Shown one piece after another: positions 24,590 through 33,770 of a DNA stretch of 64,000 nucleotides. The position numbers and the translations under genes were made by a program. Numbering within the stretch: the stretch's first letter is position 1; each line of letters opens with the position of its first letter. Source of the DNA: Rhodospirillales bacterium (GTDB lineage Bacteria; Pseudomonadota; Alphaproteobacteria; Acetobacterales; Acetobacteraceae); assembly GCA_025359905.1 (NCBI GenBank), contig JANYDF010000043.1, forward strand, positions 51,083-115,082, read 5' to 3'. The notes under the pieces were generated by a model, which ran no database searches, was not told where the DNA came from, and was given only the letters and a program-made list of their open reading frames with translations.

Positions 24590-25717
24590 ATGTCGAAGAT
24601 CGCCAATGCGATTGTGGCCGCCGCTGTCGGCGCTGCCATGCTGGTGTCGGCCGGGGCGCAAGCCGCGGGTCCGAAGGTAATAGCTGGCCCGGGCGCGGTG
24701 CCGGAATGCTTCCTGCCCGCCGCGAAGGAAACCAAGTTCTTCCAGTGGCCGGCCAAGAAGGGTCCGTATCGCATCGCGCTCGCCAACGGTTTCGTTGGCA
24801 ACACGTGGCGCATTCAGATGATCAAGACGGCGAAGGCCTACGCCGAACTGCCGGACGTGAAGGCTGACCTGAAGGAATTCAAGGTCGTCTCGACCGGCAC
24901 CGACGCCGCAGCACAGCTTGGCGCCATCGAAGACTTCATCAACCAGGGCTTCGACGCGATCGTCACGATTGCCGTGTCCACCACGGGCTTCGATCGCGTG
25001 ATCCGCCAAGCGAACGCCAAGGGCGTGGTGCTGGTGCCGTTCGACAACCTGCTCGACACCGACCAAGTGATGCAGGTCGGCGAAGACCAGTACAAGATGG
25101 GCCAGATGTCGGCCGATTGGATCAAGAAGTACGCGGGCGACAAGGGCAAGCTGCTCGAAGTGCGCGGCGTGCCGGGCAACTCGGTGGATCGCGATCGCCA
25201 CGAAGGCTTCCGCGATGGCATCAAGGACACCAAGTTCGAAGTGACCGAAGTGGTCGGCAACTGGGCGACCGGCGACAGCCAGAAGGTGACGGCGGACGCA
25301 CTCGCCGTGCAGGGCCATTTCGATGGCGTCTTCACGCAAGGCGGTTCGGACGGCACCGTGCAGGCGCTGATGGATGCCAAGCATCCGTTCGTGCCGATGT
25401 CGGGCGAAGGCGAGAACAACTACCGCAAGCAGATCGCCGAGCACGCGAAGGACGGCCTGAAGGGCATGTCCTACGGCCAGTCGCCGGCGCTGGTGGCGAT
25501 TGCCATGAAGGCGGCGATTTCCGCCCTCAAGGGCAACGTGATGCCGCAGAAGGTGTTCATCCCGATCCCGTACGCCGACTTCATGACGTTGAAGGCTGGC
25601 GACAACTACTTCCCGGACCTCGATGCGCAGTTCTTCGCGGCGAACTCGTTCCCGCCCTGCGGCATCACCTTCACCGCGCCGCAGATCATGGCGCAGTCGC
25701 AAGCCGACGTGAAGTAA
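24590..25717 (+). CDS. Sugar ABC transporter substrate-binding protein (ribose/xylose type)
   Basis: The protein has 375 residues. A Sec signal peptide covers residues 1 to about 24 (MSKIANAIVAAAVGAAMLVSAG). The mature protein follows the type I periplasmic sugar-binding fold. Segments such as YRIALANGFVGNTWR, AIEDFINQGFDAIVT and LEVRGVPGNSVDRDRHEGF are typical of RbsB/XylF-like proteins. A strong GGAGGG ribosome site lies just before the start, as expected for a highly made binding protein. It heads the four-gene transporter operon. The sugar is not identifiable from the sequence alone; the upstream KDG-type kinase and aldolase suggest a sugar or sugar acid of the Entner-Doudoroff type. Confidence 0.9.
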   Translation: MSKIANAIVAAAVGAAMLVSAGAQAAGPKVIAGPGAVPECFLPAAKETKFFQWPAKKGPYRIALANGFVGNTWRIQMIKTAKAYAELPDVKADLKEFKVVSTGTDAAAQLGAIEDFINQGFDAIVTIAVSTTGFDRVIRQANAKGVVLVPFDNLLDTDQVMQVGEDQYKMGQMSADWIKKYAGDKGKLLEVRGVPGNSVDRDRHEGFRDGIKDTKFEVTEVVGNWATGDSQKVTADALAVQGHFDGVFTQGGSDGTVQALMDAKHPFVPMSGEGENNYRKQIAEHAKDGLKGMSYGQSPALVAIAMKAAISALKGNVMPQKVFIPIPYADFMTLKAGDNYFPDLDAQFFAANSFPPCGITFTAPQIMAQSQADVK

Positions 25718-25745
25718 TACGACGCTTTGACTTGACGTGAAAAGC

Positions 25746-25770
25746 GCCGGTCGCCCTGTGCGGCCGGCGT
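25746..25770. repeat. Hairpin between binding-protein and ATPase genes
   Basis: CGCCGGTCGC (25746-25755) pairs with GCGGCCGGCG (25761-25770), with one G-U pair and a CCTGT loop. It lies in the 90-base gap after the binding-protein gene. In many ABC operons such hairpins stabilise the binding-protein mRNA and lower downstream expression; this role is inferred here. Confidence 0.6.
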
Positions 25771-25807
25771 ATTCGCCTAGAGACTGCGGCAGCTCACCGG
25801 AATACTC

Positions 25808-27352
25808 ATGACGGACCAACAAGGTCATCTGCTCGCGCTGAAGGGCGTGTCTAAGCGCTATGGCGGCGTGCGCGCCTTGTCCGGCGTCGATTTTGCCTGC
25901 CGCAACGGCTCGATTCATGCCGTGCTCGGCGAGAACGGCGCGGGCAAGTCCACGCTGATCAAGATCATCTCCGGCGTGGTGCAGCCCGACGAAGGCACGA
26001 TCACGCTCGATGGCAAACAGGTGACGATTCCGACGCCGCAAGCAGCCAACGATGCTGGCATCGTCTGCATCTTCCAAGAATTGTCGCTGATGCCCGACCT
26101 GTCGGTCGCGGATAATATCAGCATCACCACCCCGCCTCGCCGCTTTGGGATGATCAATCGCAAAGCGCAGCGCGCCCGCGCCGAGGAATTGCTAGCCCGC
26201 GTCGGTTGCGACGACATCAATCCGCTCACCCTGGTGAAGAACCTGCCGCTGTCGCGCCGCCAAATGGTGGAAATCGCCAAGGCGCTTGGACGCAATCCAA
26301 AATTGCTGATTTTGGACGAAGCCACATCGGCGCTGACCTCGGCGGACGTGCACAAGGTGTATGCCATTTTGCACGGCCTGCGCGATCAAGGGTTGAGCCT
26401 GCTGTATATCTCGCACCGGATGCATGAGATTGAGGAGTTGGCCGACACCTGCTCGGTGTTCCGCAACGGCCAGCACATCGACACCTTCTCCAAGGGTGAC
26501 CGCAACGACGAGCAGATCGTGCAGATGATGATCGGGCGCGAGTTGCAGAACGTCTACCCGCCGAAGCCGATCCGCAATGCGCCACCACCGGCGACGCTGG
26601 AAGTGCGCAAGATCGGCTGGGATACCAAACTGTCCGACATTTCCTTCACTGTCGGCAAAGGCGAAGTTATTGGCTTGGGCGGCCTGGACGGCCAAGGGCA
26701 GCGCGAACTGCTGCTCGCGCTATTTGGCGTGTTGCGCGGCGTTTCCGGCAACATCGTGCTGGCCGGCAAGACCGAACACGTCAACAGCCCGGCGCAGGCG
26801 AAAAGCCCTGCGGTCGGCATGGCGCTGATTCCGGAAGATCGCAAGACCGAAGGGCTGATGCTGCCGATGGGCGTCGGCGACAATATTTCAATGGCGGCCC
26901 TGTCCAGCATGACGCGCGGCTTGGTGGTCGACCGCGCCATCGAGAGCAAGAAAATTGCCGAGATGGTCGCCAAGCTGAAGATCAAGTTCGGCCAGTTGTC
27001 CGATCCGGTGGCGACGCTGTCGGGCGGCAATCAGCAGAAGGTCGTGATTGCCAAGTGGCTGCTGACCGGCGCGCGGGTGATCCTGTTGAACGACCCGACC
27101 CGTGGTATCGACGTCGGCACGAAGCAGGAAATCTATCAATTGCTGCGCGACCTCGCCGATGCGGGCACGTCGATTGTGCTGTACTCGACCGATTATGATG
27201 AACTGATCGGCTGCTGCGACCGCGTGCTGATCATGTATAGCGGGCGGATCGTGCGCGAACTCGACGGTCCTGAAATCACGGAGGCGAACATTATCGCCAG
27301 TTCGCTCAATCTGGCCCTGACCGGGCAAGCCGCTGCCGGAGGCCACGCATGA
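25808..27352 (+). CDS. Sugar ABC transporter ATP-binding protein (two ABC domains)
   Basis: The protein has 514 residues and consists of two tandem nucleotide-binding domains, the RbsA/XylG/MglA type. The first has Walker A GENGAGKST near residue 40 and Walker B LLILDEATSAL. Its signature is degenerate (PLSRRQMVEIAKAL). The second has the usual degenerate P-loop (GLDGQGQRE) and a good LSGGNQQKVVIAKWL signature near residue 400. The protein powers import through the two permeases that follow. Its end overlaps the first permease by 4 bases. The domain asymmetry is normal for this subfamily. Confidence 0.93.
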   Translation: MTDQQGHLLALKGVSKRYGGVRALSGVDFACRNGSIHAVLGENGAGKSTLIKIISGVVQPDEGTITLDGKQVTIPTPQAANDAGIVCIFQELSLMPDLSVADNISITTPPRRFGMINRKAQRARAEELLARVGCDDINPLTLVKNLPLSRRQMVEIAKALGRNPKLLILDEATSALTSADVHKVYAILHGLRDQGLSLLYISHRMHEIEELADTCSVFRNGQHIDTFSKGDRNDEQIVQMMIGRELQNVYPPKPIRNAPPPATLEVRKIGWDTKLSDISFTVGKGEVIGLGGLDGQGQRELLLALFGVLRGVSGNIVLAGKTEHVNSPAQAKSPAVGMALIPEDRKTEGLMLPMGVGDNISMAALSSMTRGLVVDRAIESKKIAEMVAKLKIKFGQLSDPVATLSGGNQQKVVIAKWLLTGARVILLNDPTRGIDVGTKQEIYQLLRDLADAGTSIVLYSTDYDELIGCCDRVLIMYSGRIVRELDGPEITEANIIASSLNLALTGQAAAGGHA

Positions 27353-28416
27353 AAGATCTCCGGCTGCGGCTGTCGCAGAGCGTCGGCATGTGGGTGGCGC
27401 TGTTGCTATTTTCAGCCCTCTACATTCTCTACAGTTCGCTGCACCCAAAGGGCTGGACGGTGGATGTTCTTGTCCAGAACTCCAACGAATCGTTCGCGCT
27501 CATTCTGGTGTCCATGGCGCAGACCGTGCCGGTGCTCACCGGCGGCATCGATTTGTCGGTCGGCGCCATGATGACCTTGACCAATTGCGTCGCCTCGAAC
27601 GTGGTCAGCGGCTCGGCGATCCAGATCGTCGAAGGGCTATTGCTGACCTTGATGGTTGGCGCACTGGCCGGTTTCATCAATGGCTGCATCGTGGTGTATG
27701 GCCGTATTCAGCCGATCATCGTGACCTTGGCGACCGGAGCAGTCTATCTCGGCATCGCGCTGTTCTTGCGGCCCACGCCGGGCGGCAAGATCGACGACGA
27801 CCTGACCTGGGTGACGACCAACGCCATGTCGGAGATGGATACCACGTACGGCTGGTTCCCGAATGGCGCGCCGGGCTGGTTCGCCCATGGCATCGGCCGC
27901 CTGCCCGTGCCGATGCTGTTGCTGCTTGCGATCATCCTGATCGTGTGGCTACCGTTCAAGAACACGGTCACTGGGCGTGGCTGCTACGCGGTCGGCTCGT
28001 CGGAAGGTGCAGCCTACATGTCCGGCCTGAATGTCGGGCGCAGCAAGCTGGCAGCCTACACGCTTGGTGGATTGTTCGCGGGCCTCGGCGGCTTGTACCT
28101 CTCCATTCAAACCGGCAGCGGCAACGCCGACATTCCGCAGGCTGGCGGCTACACGCTGCAATCGATCGCGGCCGTTGTGATCGGCGGCACGTCGCTGTTC
28201 GGCGGCACCGGCGGGGCGTTCGGATCGCTTGTGGGGGCGATGGTGCTGCGCGCCATTTCGTTCTGCTTTCGTGTATTCGACGCCGACAGCCCAATGGGCT
28301 TCCTGGCTAACCCGCTGCTGCAGCCCATTTTCGAAGGCATCATTCTGTTGCTGGCGGTTTCCATCGGCGCCGCGCGGGTGTTCCGCGTCAAGAACCGGCT
28401 GAGCTTGTTCACATGA
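27349..28416 (+). CDS. Sugar ABC transporter permease 1
   Basis: The protein has 355 residues and about eight to ten membrane segments of the RbsC/XylH type. The conserved LTGGIDLSVGAMMTLTN motif lies near residue 65. The GVNVGRSKLAAYTLGGLFAGLGG-like coupling region lies near residue 230, and VVIGGTSLFGGTGGAFGSLVGA follows near residue 280. It overlaps both neighbours by 4 bases. Two different permease genes, rather than one used twice, imply a heterodimeric channel. Confidence 0.9.
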   Translation: MKDLRLRLSQSVGMWVALLLFSALYILYSSLHPKGWTVDVLVQNSNESFALILVSMAQTVPVLTGGIDLSVGAMMTLTNCVASNVVSGSAIQIVEGLLLTLMVGALAGFINGCIVVYGRIQPIIVTLATGAVYLGIALFLRPTPGGKIDDDLTWVTTNAMSEMDTTYGWFPNGAPGWFAHGIGRLPVPMLLLLAIILIVWLPFKNTVTGRGCYAVGSSEGAAYMSGLNVGRSKLAAYTLGGLFAGLGGLYLSIQTGSGNADIPQAGGYTLQSIAAVVIGGTSLFGGTGGAFGSLVGAMVLRAISFCFRVFDADSPMGFLANPLLQPIFEGIILLLAVSIGAARVFRVKNRLSLFT

Positions 28417-29402
28417 GCGGCATGCAAAAGACCTCCGTATTGCGGTCCATCGACCGGCCGACGCTGATCGCCTGTGGATTTATCTTGGTGATCCTGGCGG
28501 CTGGCACCTTGTACATGCTGATCACCCAAGGTACAGCGACGTTTATCGAGCCGACCTATCTGCTGCAGCAGCTTAAGATTGCTGCGTTCCTCGGCATCGT
28601 CGCCGCTGGGATGATGATGGTGATTCTGCTCGGCCATATCGACTTGTCGGTACCCTGGACCCTGGCGGCGAGCGCGATGCTCGCCACGGCCGTCGGCGGA
28701 CCTTGGGCCATCCCGATCGGCCTCGCCGTCGGGCTGGTGGTCGGATTGTTCAATGGTGTGGGCGTCGCCTATCTGCGCGTGCCGTCGATGATCTTCACGC
28801 TTGGCGTAAATGCCGTGCTGCGCGGGCTGATGGTGATGCTGACGGGCGGCTTTGCGCCACAGAGCTCCGCCACGCCGATCATGAAGTGGTTCGCGGCCGG
28901 GCAACTCATCTATCTGCCGGTCGGCGACGGCTTCGGCTTGTCCAACTCTGTGCTGGTGTGGGCGCTGATTTCGGCTGGTATTGTGTTCATGCTCACCCGC
29001 ACGTCGATGGGCCGCTACATCTACGCCACCGGAAACCGCGAAGCGGCAACCTACTTGTCGGGCATCAACACCAAGTTTGTGCTGATCTTCGGCTTCGTGA
29101 TGTGCAGCCTATGCGCATCGCTCGCAGGACTGCTGGTGGCGGGCTACACTTCCAAGGCATTCCAGGCGATGGGCGACACCTATCTGTTGCCGGCCATTGC
29201 CGCCGTCGTGGTGGGTGGCACCAACATTCTAGGCGGCCAGGGCAAGTACACCGGCACGGTGGTCGGCACCATTCTGATCGTGCTGCTGCAAAGCCTGCTC
29301 AGCGTGATGCAGATGCCGGAAGCCGGGCGGCAGATCATTTATGGTTTGGTGATCATCGCGATGTTGCTGGTCTATGGCCGTAGCAACGCTATGCGCACCT
29401 GA
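28413..29402 (+). CDS. Sugar ABC transporter permease 2
   Basis: The protein has 329 residues and is the second BPD type 2 permease of the operon. It shows ILLGHIDLSVPWTLAASAM near residue 70 and the conserved AAVVVGGTNILGGQGKYTGT block near residue 265, with hydrophobic segments throughout. It begins 4 bases inside permease 1. Together they should form the inner-membrane channel of the ribose/xylose-type importer. A hairpin lies just after its stop, before the deacetylase-like gene. Confidence 0.9.
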   Translation: MSGMQKTSVLRSIDRPTLIACGFILVILAAGTLYMLITQGTATFIEPTYLLQQLKIAAFLGIVAAGMMMVILLGHIDLSVPWTLAASAMLATAVGGPWAIPIGLAVGLVVGLFNGVGVAYLRVPSMIFTLGVNAVLRGLMVMLTGGFAPQSSATPIMKWFAAGQLIYLPVGDGFGLSNSVLVWALISAGIVFMLTRTSMGRYIYATGNREAATYLSGINTKFVLIFGFVMCSLCASLAGLLVAGYTSKAFQAMGDTYLLPAIAAVVVGGTNILGGQGKYTGTVVGTILIVLLQSLLSVMQMPEAGRQIIYGLVIIAMLLVYGRSNAMRT

Positions 29403-29429
29403 CGGCGGCTCGACAAATTGACCTGTGAT

Positions 29430-29452
29430 CCGTAGGGTTCGCCGCCCTACGG
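29430..29452 (+). promoter_or_regulatory. Hairpin that pairs into the ribosome-binding site of the deacetylase-like gene
   Basis: CCGTAGGG (29430-29437) pairs perfectly with CCCTACGG (29445-29452) around a TTCGCCG loop. The GGAG ribosome site (29451-29454) overlaps the 3' arm, and the ATG follows at 29461. In the folded RNA the first two bases of the ribosome site are paired. This could limit translation of the gene or end transcription of the ABC operon. Confidence 0.55.
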
Positions 29453-29460
29453 AGACACCG

Positions 29461-30492
29461 ATGAAAGCCTTTTGGTCCGCTGCGCAACAGGCGCACGCCC
29501 CGCAGTTCTTCCTGGTTCGCGGCGAACTTAAACCGAATTTCGAAATCCCCGCCCGGGCCGAAGCATTGTTGGAAGGCTGCCGAACCCTCGGGCTGGAGGT
29601 CGTGACGCCGCCGCCGGTGGCGGAAACGGCATTGTGTAGCGTACACCGCGCCGACTACCTGGATTTTCTGCGCGAAGCGCCAGCCGCATGGGCGGCACTG
29701 CCGTCCAAAGGGCCGGAACTGGTCGCTAATATTCATCCAAGCCCGGAAATGCTCGCCAATCGAGGCCGGCTGCCGGAGTCGGTCGTCGGGCAGGTCGGCT
29801 GGTACACGGCCGATACCGCCTGTCCGATCACGGCCGATACGTGGCACGCAGCCCTGATTGCCGCCGCTGGCGCCCTCGCCGCCGCCGAGGAAGCCGTCGC
29901 AGGACGCCACGCCTACGCCCTCGCCCGTCCACCAGGCCATCATGCCTACCCGGCGCGCGCCGGTGGGCATTGCTATCTCAACAACGCGGCATTGGCTGCT
30001 GTTCAACTGCGCAAGCGCGGCGCCGCTCGTGTGGCGATTTTGGACATCGACTCGCATCACGGCAACGGCACGCAGGGCATCTTTTGGGAACGCGACGACG
30101 TCGTGACCATCTCTGTGCACGGTGACCCATCGCAATATTATCCGTGGTATGTCGGCCACGCCGCTGAACGCGGCGACGGGCGCGGCGCCGGCTGCAACCT
30201 GAACCTGCCGCTGCCGCGCGGGAGCGGTGACGCAGCATGGCTGGCCGCTATCGATCATGGCCTTGACATGGTTCGCCGCTGCCACGTCGATGCCCTGGTT
30301 GTTTCGCTGGGCTTTGATGCCTCGAAAGATGAACCGCTCAACTTCCTAACGGTCAGCGAAGATGGTTTCGCCCGCGCCGGTGCTGCTATCGGCGCGCTGC
30401 GGCTACCCTGCGCCGTTGTGCAGGAAGGCGGCTACAACGTCGATATTCTAGGAAGGCTGCTGGAACGCTTCTTGGGCGGGCTCGCCGGATGA
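29461..30492 (+). CDS. Histone deacetylase-family protein (acetylpolyamine amidohydrolase-like)
   Basis: The protein has 343 residues. The active-site His pair is in ARPPGHHAYPARAGG near residue 160. The zinc ligands are in AILDIDSHHGNGTQGIFW near residue 195, and the third Asp is in VSLGFDASKDEP near residue 285. Bacterial members such as AphA remove acetyl groups from polyamines, and others act on small amides. The start at 29461 follows a GGAG site; an ATG at 29425 lies before the hairpin and would add unconserved residues. It converges with an XRE regulator five bases after its stop. It may be cotranscribed with the sugar ABC genes. Confidence 0.88.
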   Translation: MKAFWSAAQQAHAPQFFLVRGELKPNFEIPARAEALLEGCRTLGLEVVTPPPVAETALCSVHRADYLDFLREAPAAWAALPSKGPELVANIHPSPEMLANRGRLPESVVGQVGWYTADTACPITADTWHAALIAAAGALAAAEEAVAGRHAYALARPPGHHAYPARAGGHCYLNNAALAAVQLRKRGAARVAILDIDSHHGNGTQGIFWERDDVVTISVHGDPSQYYPWYVGHAAERGDGRGAGCNLNLPLPRGSGDAAWLAAIDHGLDMVRRCHVDALVVSLGFDASKDEPLNFLTVSEDGFARAGAAIGALRLPCAVVQEGGYNVDILGRLLERFLGGLAG

Positions 30493-30496
30493 GGGC

Positions 30497-31378
30497 CTAG
30501 CCGTCCTGCATATCGGCCAGCAATTGCCGCAGGCGGACGGCCCCCGTAGTCCCCTTCAGCGCATCGCGCCACAGCAATTCAGCAACCCGCTGATGGGCAG
30601 CGATGGCTTCGTCGGCCGCAGTGATCATCGCGACCCCGGTTGTTGTGGCGGGTGCGCTGTCGGCACGGAAAGGGCTGATGGCAATGCTGGCCCGGTCGCG
30701 TGAGCGCAGGATCTCGAATGTGCCCGTCGGCTCTGCGGCAGGCAGCAGGCCGAACTGCAGCCCCATCGGCTCGGCCTCCATCATGTCGGCAATATGCGCC
30801 ACTTCGGCGGCGGCCACTTGGCGGCACAACCGGCGGGTGCGATCGCTCAATGTCAGTGCGCCGGCAACGCCGGCGACGACGAATTGCTGCACGCGCACAG
30901 CCGAGATCATGCAAATAATGCCCGGCTTGCGTGAAGCATACATCCGCTTGCGCGCCACTTGGATGCCGTGCACCTGCTCCACCACCGAGCGCTGCGCGGC
31001 GCGTTCTGGCCCGGCGGAATCGGAAACTTCGTCGAGCGCTTGGCCAAGCGCGCCATCGTAAGCATCCGACGTCGTCAAATAACAGATTTCGCCATTAACC
31101 AGTAGTATTTGATCGGCGGTTTCTTCAATCTGCCGCACCCGCTCAAAATAGCCAATCGGGCGGTTGTAGTATTCCACGCCAATGCCAAGCAGCGATAACG
31201 GAGAAATTTTCAACAATTCGGCGAGCCGCTTGATCGTGTCAAGCTTGATGACCTCACCCTTTTCATAACGATATAGCGCTGCCCTTGACACGCCCAGACG
31301 CGCCGCGATTTCCTCGGCTCGCAGCCCGGACTCCAATCGGTAGGCCCGCAATTGCTGGCCGATTTCCGTGAAGCGCAT
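30497..31378 (-). CDS. XRE-family transcriptional regulator
   Basis: The protein has 293 residues. An N-terminal HTH_3 domain occupies residues 5-60: LRAYRLESGLRAEEIAARLG, then SRAALYRYEKGEVIKLDTI. The remaining 230 residues are a ligand- or partner-binding region without a family I can name. It contains a cysteine-bearing ICMISAVRVQQFVVAGVAG stretch. The 163-base gap upstream (31379-31540) should contain its promoter. The following gene on the same strand upstream is tartronate semialdehyde reductase, so it could regulate the glyoxylate genes or the convergent deacetylase gene. Confidence 0.82.
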   Translation of the reverse strand: MRFTEIGQQLRAYRLESGLRAEEIAARLGVSRAALYRYEKGEVIKLDTIKRLAELLKISPLSLLGIGVEYYNRPIGYFERVRQIEETADQILLVNGEICYLTTSDAYDGALGQALDEVSDSAGPERAAQRSVVEQVHGIQVARKRMYASRKPGIICMISAVRVQQFVVAGVAGALTLSDRTRRLCRQVAAAEVAHIADMMEAEPMGLQFGLLPAAEPTGTFEILRSRDRASIAISPFRADSAPATTTGVAMITAADEAIAAHQRVAELLWRDALKGTTGAVRLRQLLADMQDG

Positions 31379-31540
31379 CCGACGTGTCCCTTACGGTATC
31401 GCATTGAGTATGGCAACATCGGGCCGCCCCGGCAACCCGTCTCAGAATAGTGCAGCGCCCAACTTATTGTAGCGAGCCTAAATTCAGCAACTGCACTTCA
31501 TCTGGCTAGACTCAAATCTACAGTGGATCGATGCTGGCCG

Positions 31541-32416
31541 TCAGTCCTCCACCCCGGCCATCCGCTCAATGGCCTGGACCAGCGCAGAGTGATCGAGATC
31601 AGCGCCGCCCTGCGATACAACAACCGAAAACATTTGCTGCGCAACCGCAGTATTGGGCAGCGCCATTCCCATCTCGCGTGCCGCACTCAGCGCCAGATTG
31701 AGGTCTTTTTGGTGCAAGCGGATGCGGAATCCAGGCTTGAAGGTACGATTGATCATACGCTCGCCATGCACTTCAAGAATTCGTGATGAGGCAAATCCGC
31801 CCATCAGCGCCTGCCGCACCTTGGCCGGATCGGCTCCCGCCTTGCGTGCGAAGGTCAGCGCCTCACTTACCGCCTGGATGTTCAGTGCGACAATGATCTG
31901 ATTGGCGACCTTGCAAGTCTGTCCAGCACCGTTCTCGGCGCCGACATGGGTGATGTTCTTGCCCATCGCTTCGAACAGTGGCCGCGCCCGCTCGAACGCC
32001 GATTCCGGACCGCCCACCATAATGGTCAACGCCGCATTCCTGGCGCCGACTTCACCGCCCGAGACCGGCGCATCCAGGTATTCGCACCCTAACCCATTGA
32101 TCCTGGCAGCGAAACTTTTGGTGGCGATCGGGCTGATCGACGACATGTCGATCACCAGCTTGCCCGCCGCCAGCCCCTCGGTGACGCCATGCGCGCCAAA
32201 CAGCACCCGTTCCACATCAGGCGTGTCAGGCACCATCAGGATGATGACATCGCTCGCCTCGGCCACCGCCGCCGCGTCGCCCAGCACGGTGGCGGCGGCA
32301 CGAAGGTCATCGGTCAGGCTGGCGCGGTCGGGGACGAAGAGCGCGTGTCCGGCAGCCTTGAGGTTGAGCGCCATGGGCCGGCCCATGATGCCGAGGCCGA
32401 TAAATCCGATGTTCAT
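31541..32416 (-). CDS. garR: 2-hydroxy-3-oxopropionate (tartronate semialdehyde) reductase
   Basis: The protein has 291 residues of the beta-hydroxyacid dehydrogenase family. The dinucleotide motif GFIGLGIMGRPMALNL is at residues 4-19. The substrate-binding DAPVSGGEVGA stretch lies near residue 117. The catalytic lysine is in GAGQTCKVANQIIV near residue 165. It reduces tartronate semialdehyde to D-glycerate with NAD(P)H. The hydroxypyruvate-isomerase-like gene lies 34 bases upstream on the same strand, the classic pairing in glyoxylate/glycerate metabolism. Members acting on L-threonate or other 3-hydroxyacids are close relatives, so the symbol is tentative. Confidence 0.85.
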   Translation of the reverse strand: MNIGFIGLGIMGRPMALNLKAAGHALFVPDRASLTDDLRAAATVLGDAAAVAEASDVIILMVPDTPDVERVLFGAHGVTEGLAAGKLVIDMSSISPIATKSFAARINGLGCEYLDAPVSGGEVGARNAALTIMVGGPESAFERARPLFEAMGKNITHVGAENGAGQTCKVANQIIVALNIQAVSEALTFARKAGADPAKVRQALMGGFASSRILEVHGERMINRTFKPGFRIRLHQKDLNLALSAAREMGMALPNTAVAQQMFSVVVSQGGADLDHSALVQAIERMAGVED

Positions 32417-32450
32417 GTGGCGTATCCCCTAACTTGCGCCGTCGCGCCGC

Positions 32451-33227
32451 TCAAACGCCGTAGCGCTGCCGCCACGCCAGTCCGGCGACTGTATCGCCGG
32501 CCGGGCGGTATTCGCAGCCAACCCACCCCTGATAGCCGAGCGCATCGATCCGGCGGAACACAAACTCCCAGCCAATTTCGCCGGTACCTGGTTCATTTCG
32601 CGCCGGCACGTCGGCGATTTGCATATGCGCGATCACCGGCAGCAGCGCCTCCATCCGCTTGGTCACGTCGCCTTGGGTGATCTGGCAATGATAAATGTCG
32701 AATTGCAGCCCAAGCCGGTCGCGGCCAACGGCCTCAACCACGGCAGCCCCCTGCTCGACCGTGTTCAGATGAAACCCGGGCATATCGCGGTGATTGATCG
32801 GCTCGATCACGATGCGCTTGCCGGCTGCGAGCGCCTGCTCGCCAGCCCAAGCCAGATTGACGGCATACAAGGCGGCGGCCGTCACCGGCGGCACGCCGCT
32901 TGGAATGCCAGCCATCACGTGCACCAGCGGGCAATCCAAAGCCGCCGCGTAGTCGAGCGCCTTCAGCACACCTTCACGAAACTCGGCCTGGCGGCCCGGC
33001 AGCGATGCAAGACCGCGCTCGCCCTTCGCCCAATCGCCTGGCGGCGCGTTGAACAACACCTGCTTCAGCCCAGCGCCGTCCAGACGGCGGCGCAGTTCGG
33101 CGGCCGGAAATTCGTAGGGGAATAGGTACTCCACAGCCGTGAAACCTGCCGCGGCGGCGGCGGCAAAGCGGTCGAGGAATGGCACCTCGTTGAACATCAT
33201 GGACAAGTTAGCGGCCAGTTGCGGCAT
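32451..33227 (-). CDS. hyi: Hydroxypyruvate isomerase family protein (Hyi/OtnI)
   Basis: The protein has 258 residues and is a xylose-isomerase-like TIM barrel. Conserved pieces include LAANLSMMFNEVPFLDRFAA at the start, IVIEPINHRDMPGF near residue 140 carrying the metal-binding Glu, and LGLQFDIYHCQ near residue 172. It interconverts hydroxypyruvate and tartronate semialdehyde. Some homologues (OtnI) isomerise 2-oxo-tetronate instead. It is followed by the reductase gene 34 bases downstream in the same direction. The kinase-aldolase pair at the window start is another possible tetronate partner, though it lies 30 kb away. Confidence 0.85.
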   Translation of the reverse strand: MPQLAANLSMMFNEVPFLDRFAAAAAAGFTAVEYLFPYEFPAAELRRRLDGAGLKQVLFNAPPGDWAKGERGLASLPGRQAEFREGVLKALDYAAALDCPLVHVMAGIPSGVPPVTAAALYAVNLAWAGEQALAAGKRIVIEPINHRDMPGFHLNTVEQGAAVVEAVGRDRLGLQFDIYHCQITQGDVTKRMEALLPVIAHMQIADVPARNEPGTGEIGWEFVFRRIDALGYQGWVGCEYRPAGDTVAGLAWRQRYGV

Positions 33228-33275
33228 ATCGGTTTCCCCCTCGGCGCAGGGAGGCTAACCGCGCCGGGGCGCGTT

Positions 33276-33289
33276 GGCCAGCGCTGGCC
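33276..33289. repeat. 14-bp perfect palindrome between hyi and the zeta-inhibitor gene
   Basis: GGCCAGCGCTGGCC reads identically on both strands. It lies in the 85-base gap, together with two near-identical 16-17-base direct copies of GCTAACCGCGCCGGGG at 33254 and 33312. The second copy includes the stop codon of the ATPase inhibitor gene. It may end that gene's transcript or be a small repeated element. Confidence 0.5.
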
Positions 33290-33312
33290 CGTCCGAATGT
33301 TGCCCGGCGCCG

Positions 33313-33660
33313 CTAAACCGCGCCGGGGTGATCGAGCGGCATGGCCAGCAACTGTTCGAGCGCCAGGGCAGCGCAACGTTGCAGGGCAGCAGCCAACTCA
33401 GCCTCGGACACCACATGCCCATGGCCCAGCAGCACCGCGCCAATCTGCGCCTCAAGTGCCGCGTCGTGGCCGGTCCGGTCGGGAATATGGATCACCTCGG
33501 CGACCAGCGCATCGGCCGCCGCTTCGCTCAATCCGGCTAGCTCGGCAGCCCAATGCGCAAACAACTTGTCGCGCCGCGCATGCACCCGGAAACGTAACGC
33601 CTCGTCATGCACGAATTTCGCTTCGTACGCCCGCTCGCGATCATCAAACATCGTTGTCAC
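33313..33660 (-). CDS. DUF1476 family, F1-ATPase inhibitor subunit zeta
   Basis: The protein has 115 residues. It starts with TTMFDDRERAYEAKFVHDE and continues with LRFRVHARRDKLFAHWAA, the hallmark of DUF1476. In Paracoccus and related alphaproteobacteria this protein is the zeta subunit that inhibits ATP hydrolysis by the F1 sector, using its N-terminal region. A GGAGG ribosome site five bases before the GTG at 33660 decides the start. The longer open frame upstream is not supported. The gene is monocistronic here. Confidence 0.87.
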   Translation of the reverse strand: MTTMFDDRERAYEAKFVHDEALRFRVHARRDKLFAHWAAELAGLSEAAADALVAEVIHIPDRTGHDAALEAQIGAVLLGHGHVVSEAELAAALQRCAALALEQLLAMPLDHPGAV

Positions 33661-33770
33661 GCAAACCTCCAGCCGATCTGCCTGCGACGACTGTATTCCA
33701 GCGGCGGATGTCTTGCCATGCGACATCAGAAGGCCAGTTCCGCCTCGTTGAACAGCACACCATCGCAAAA

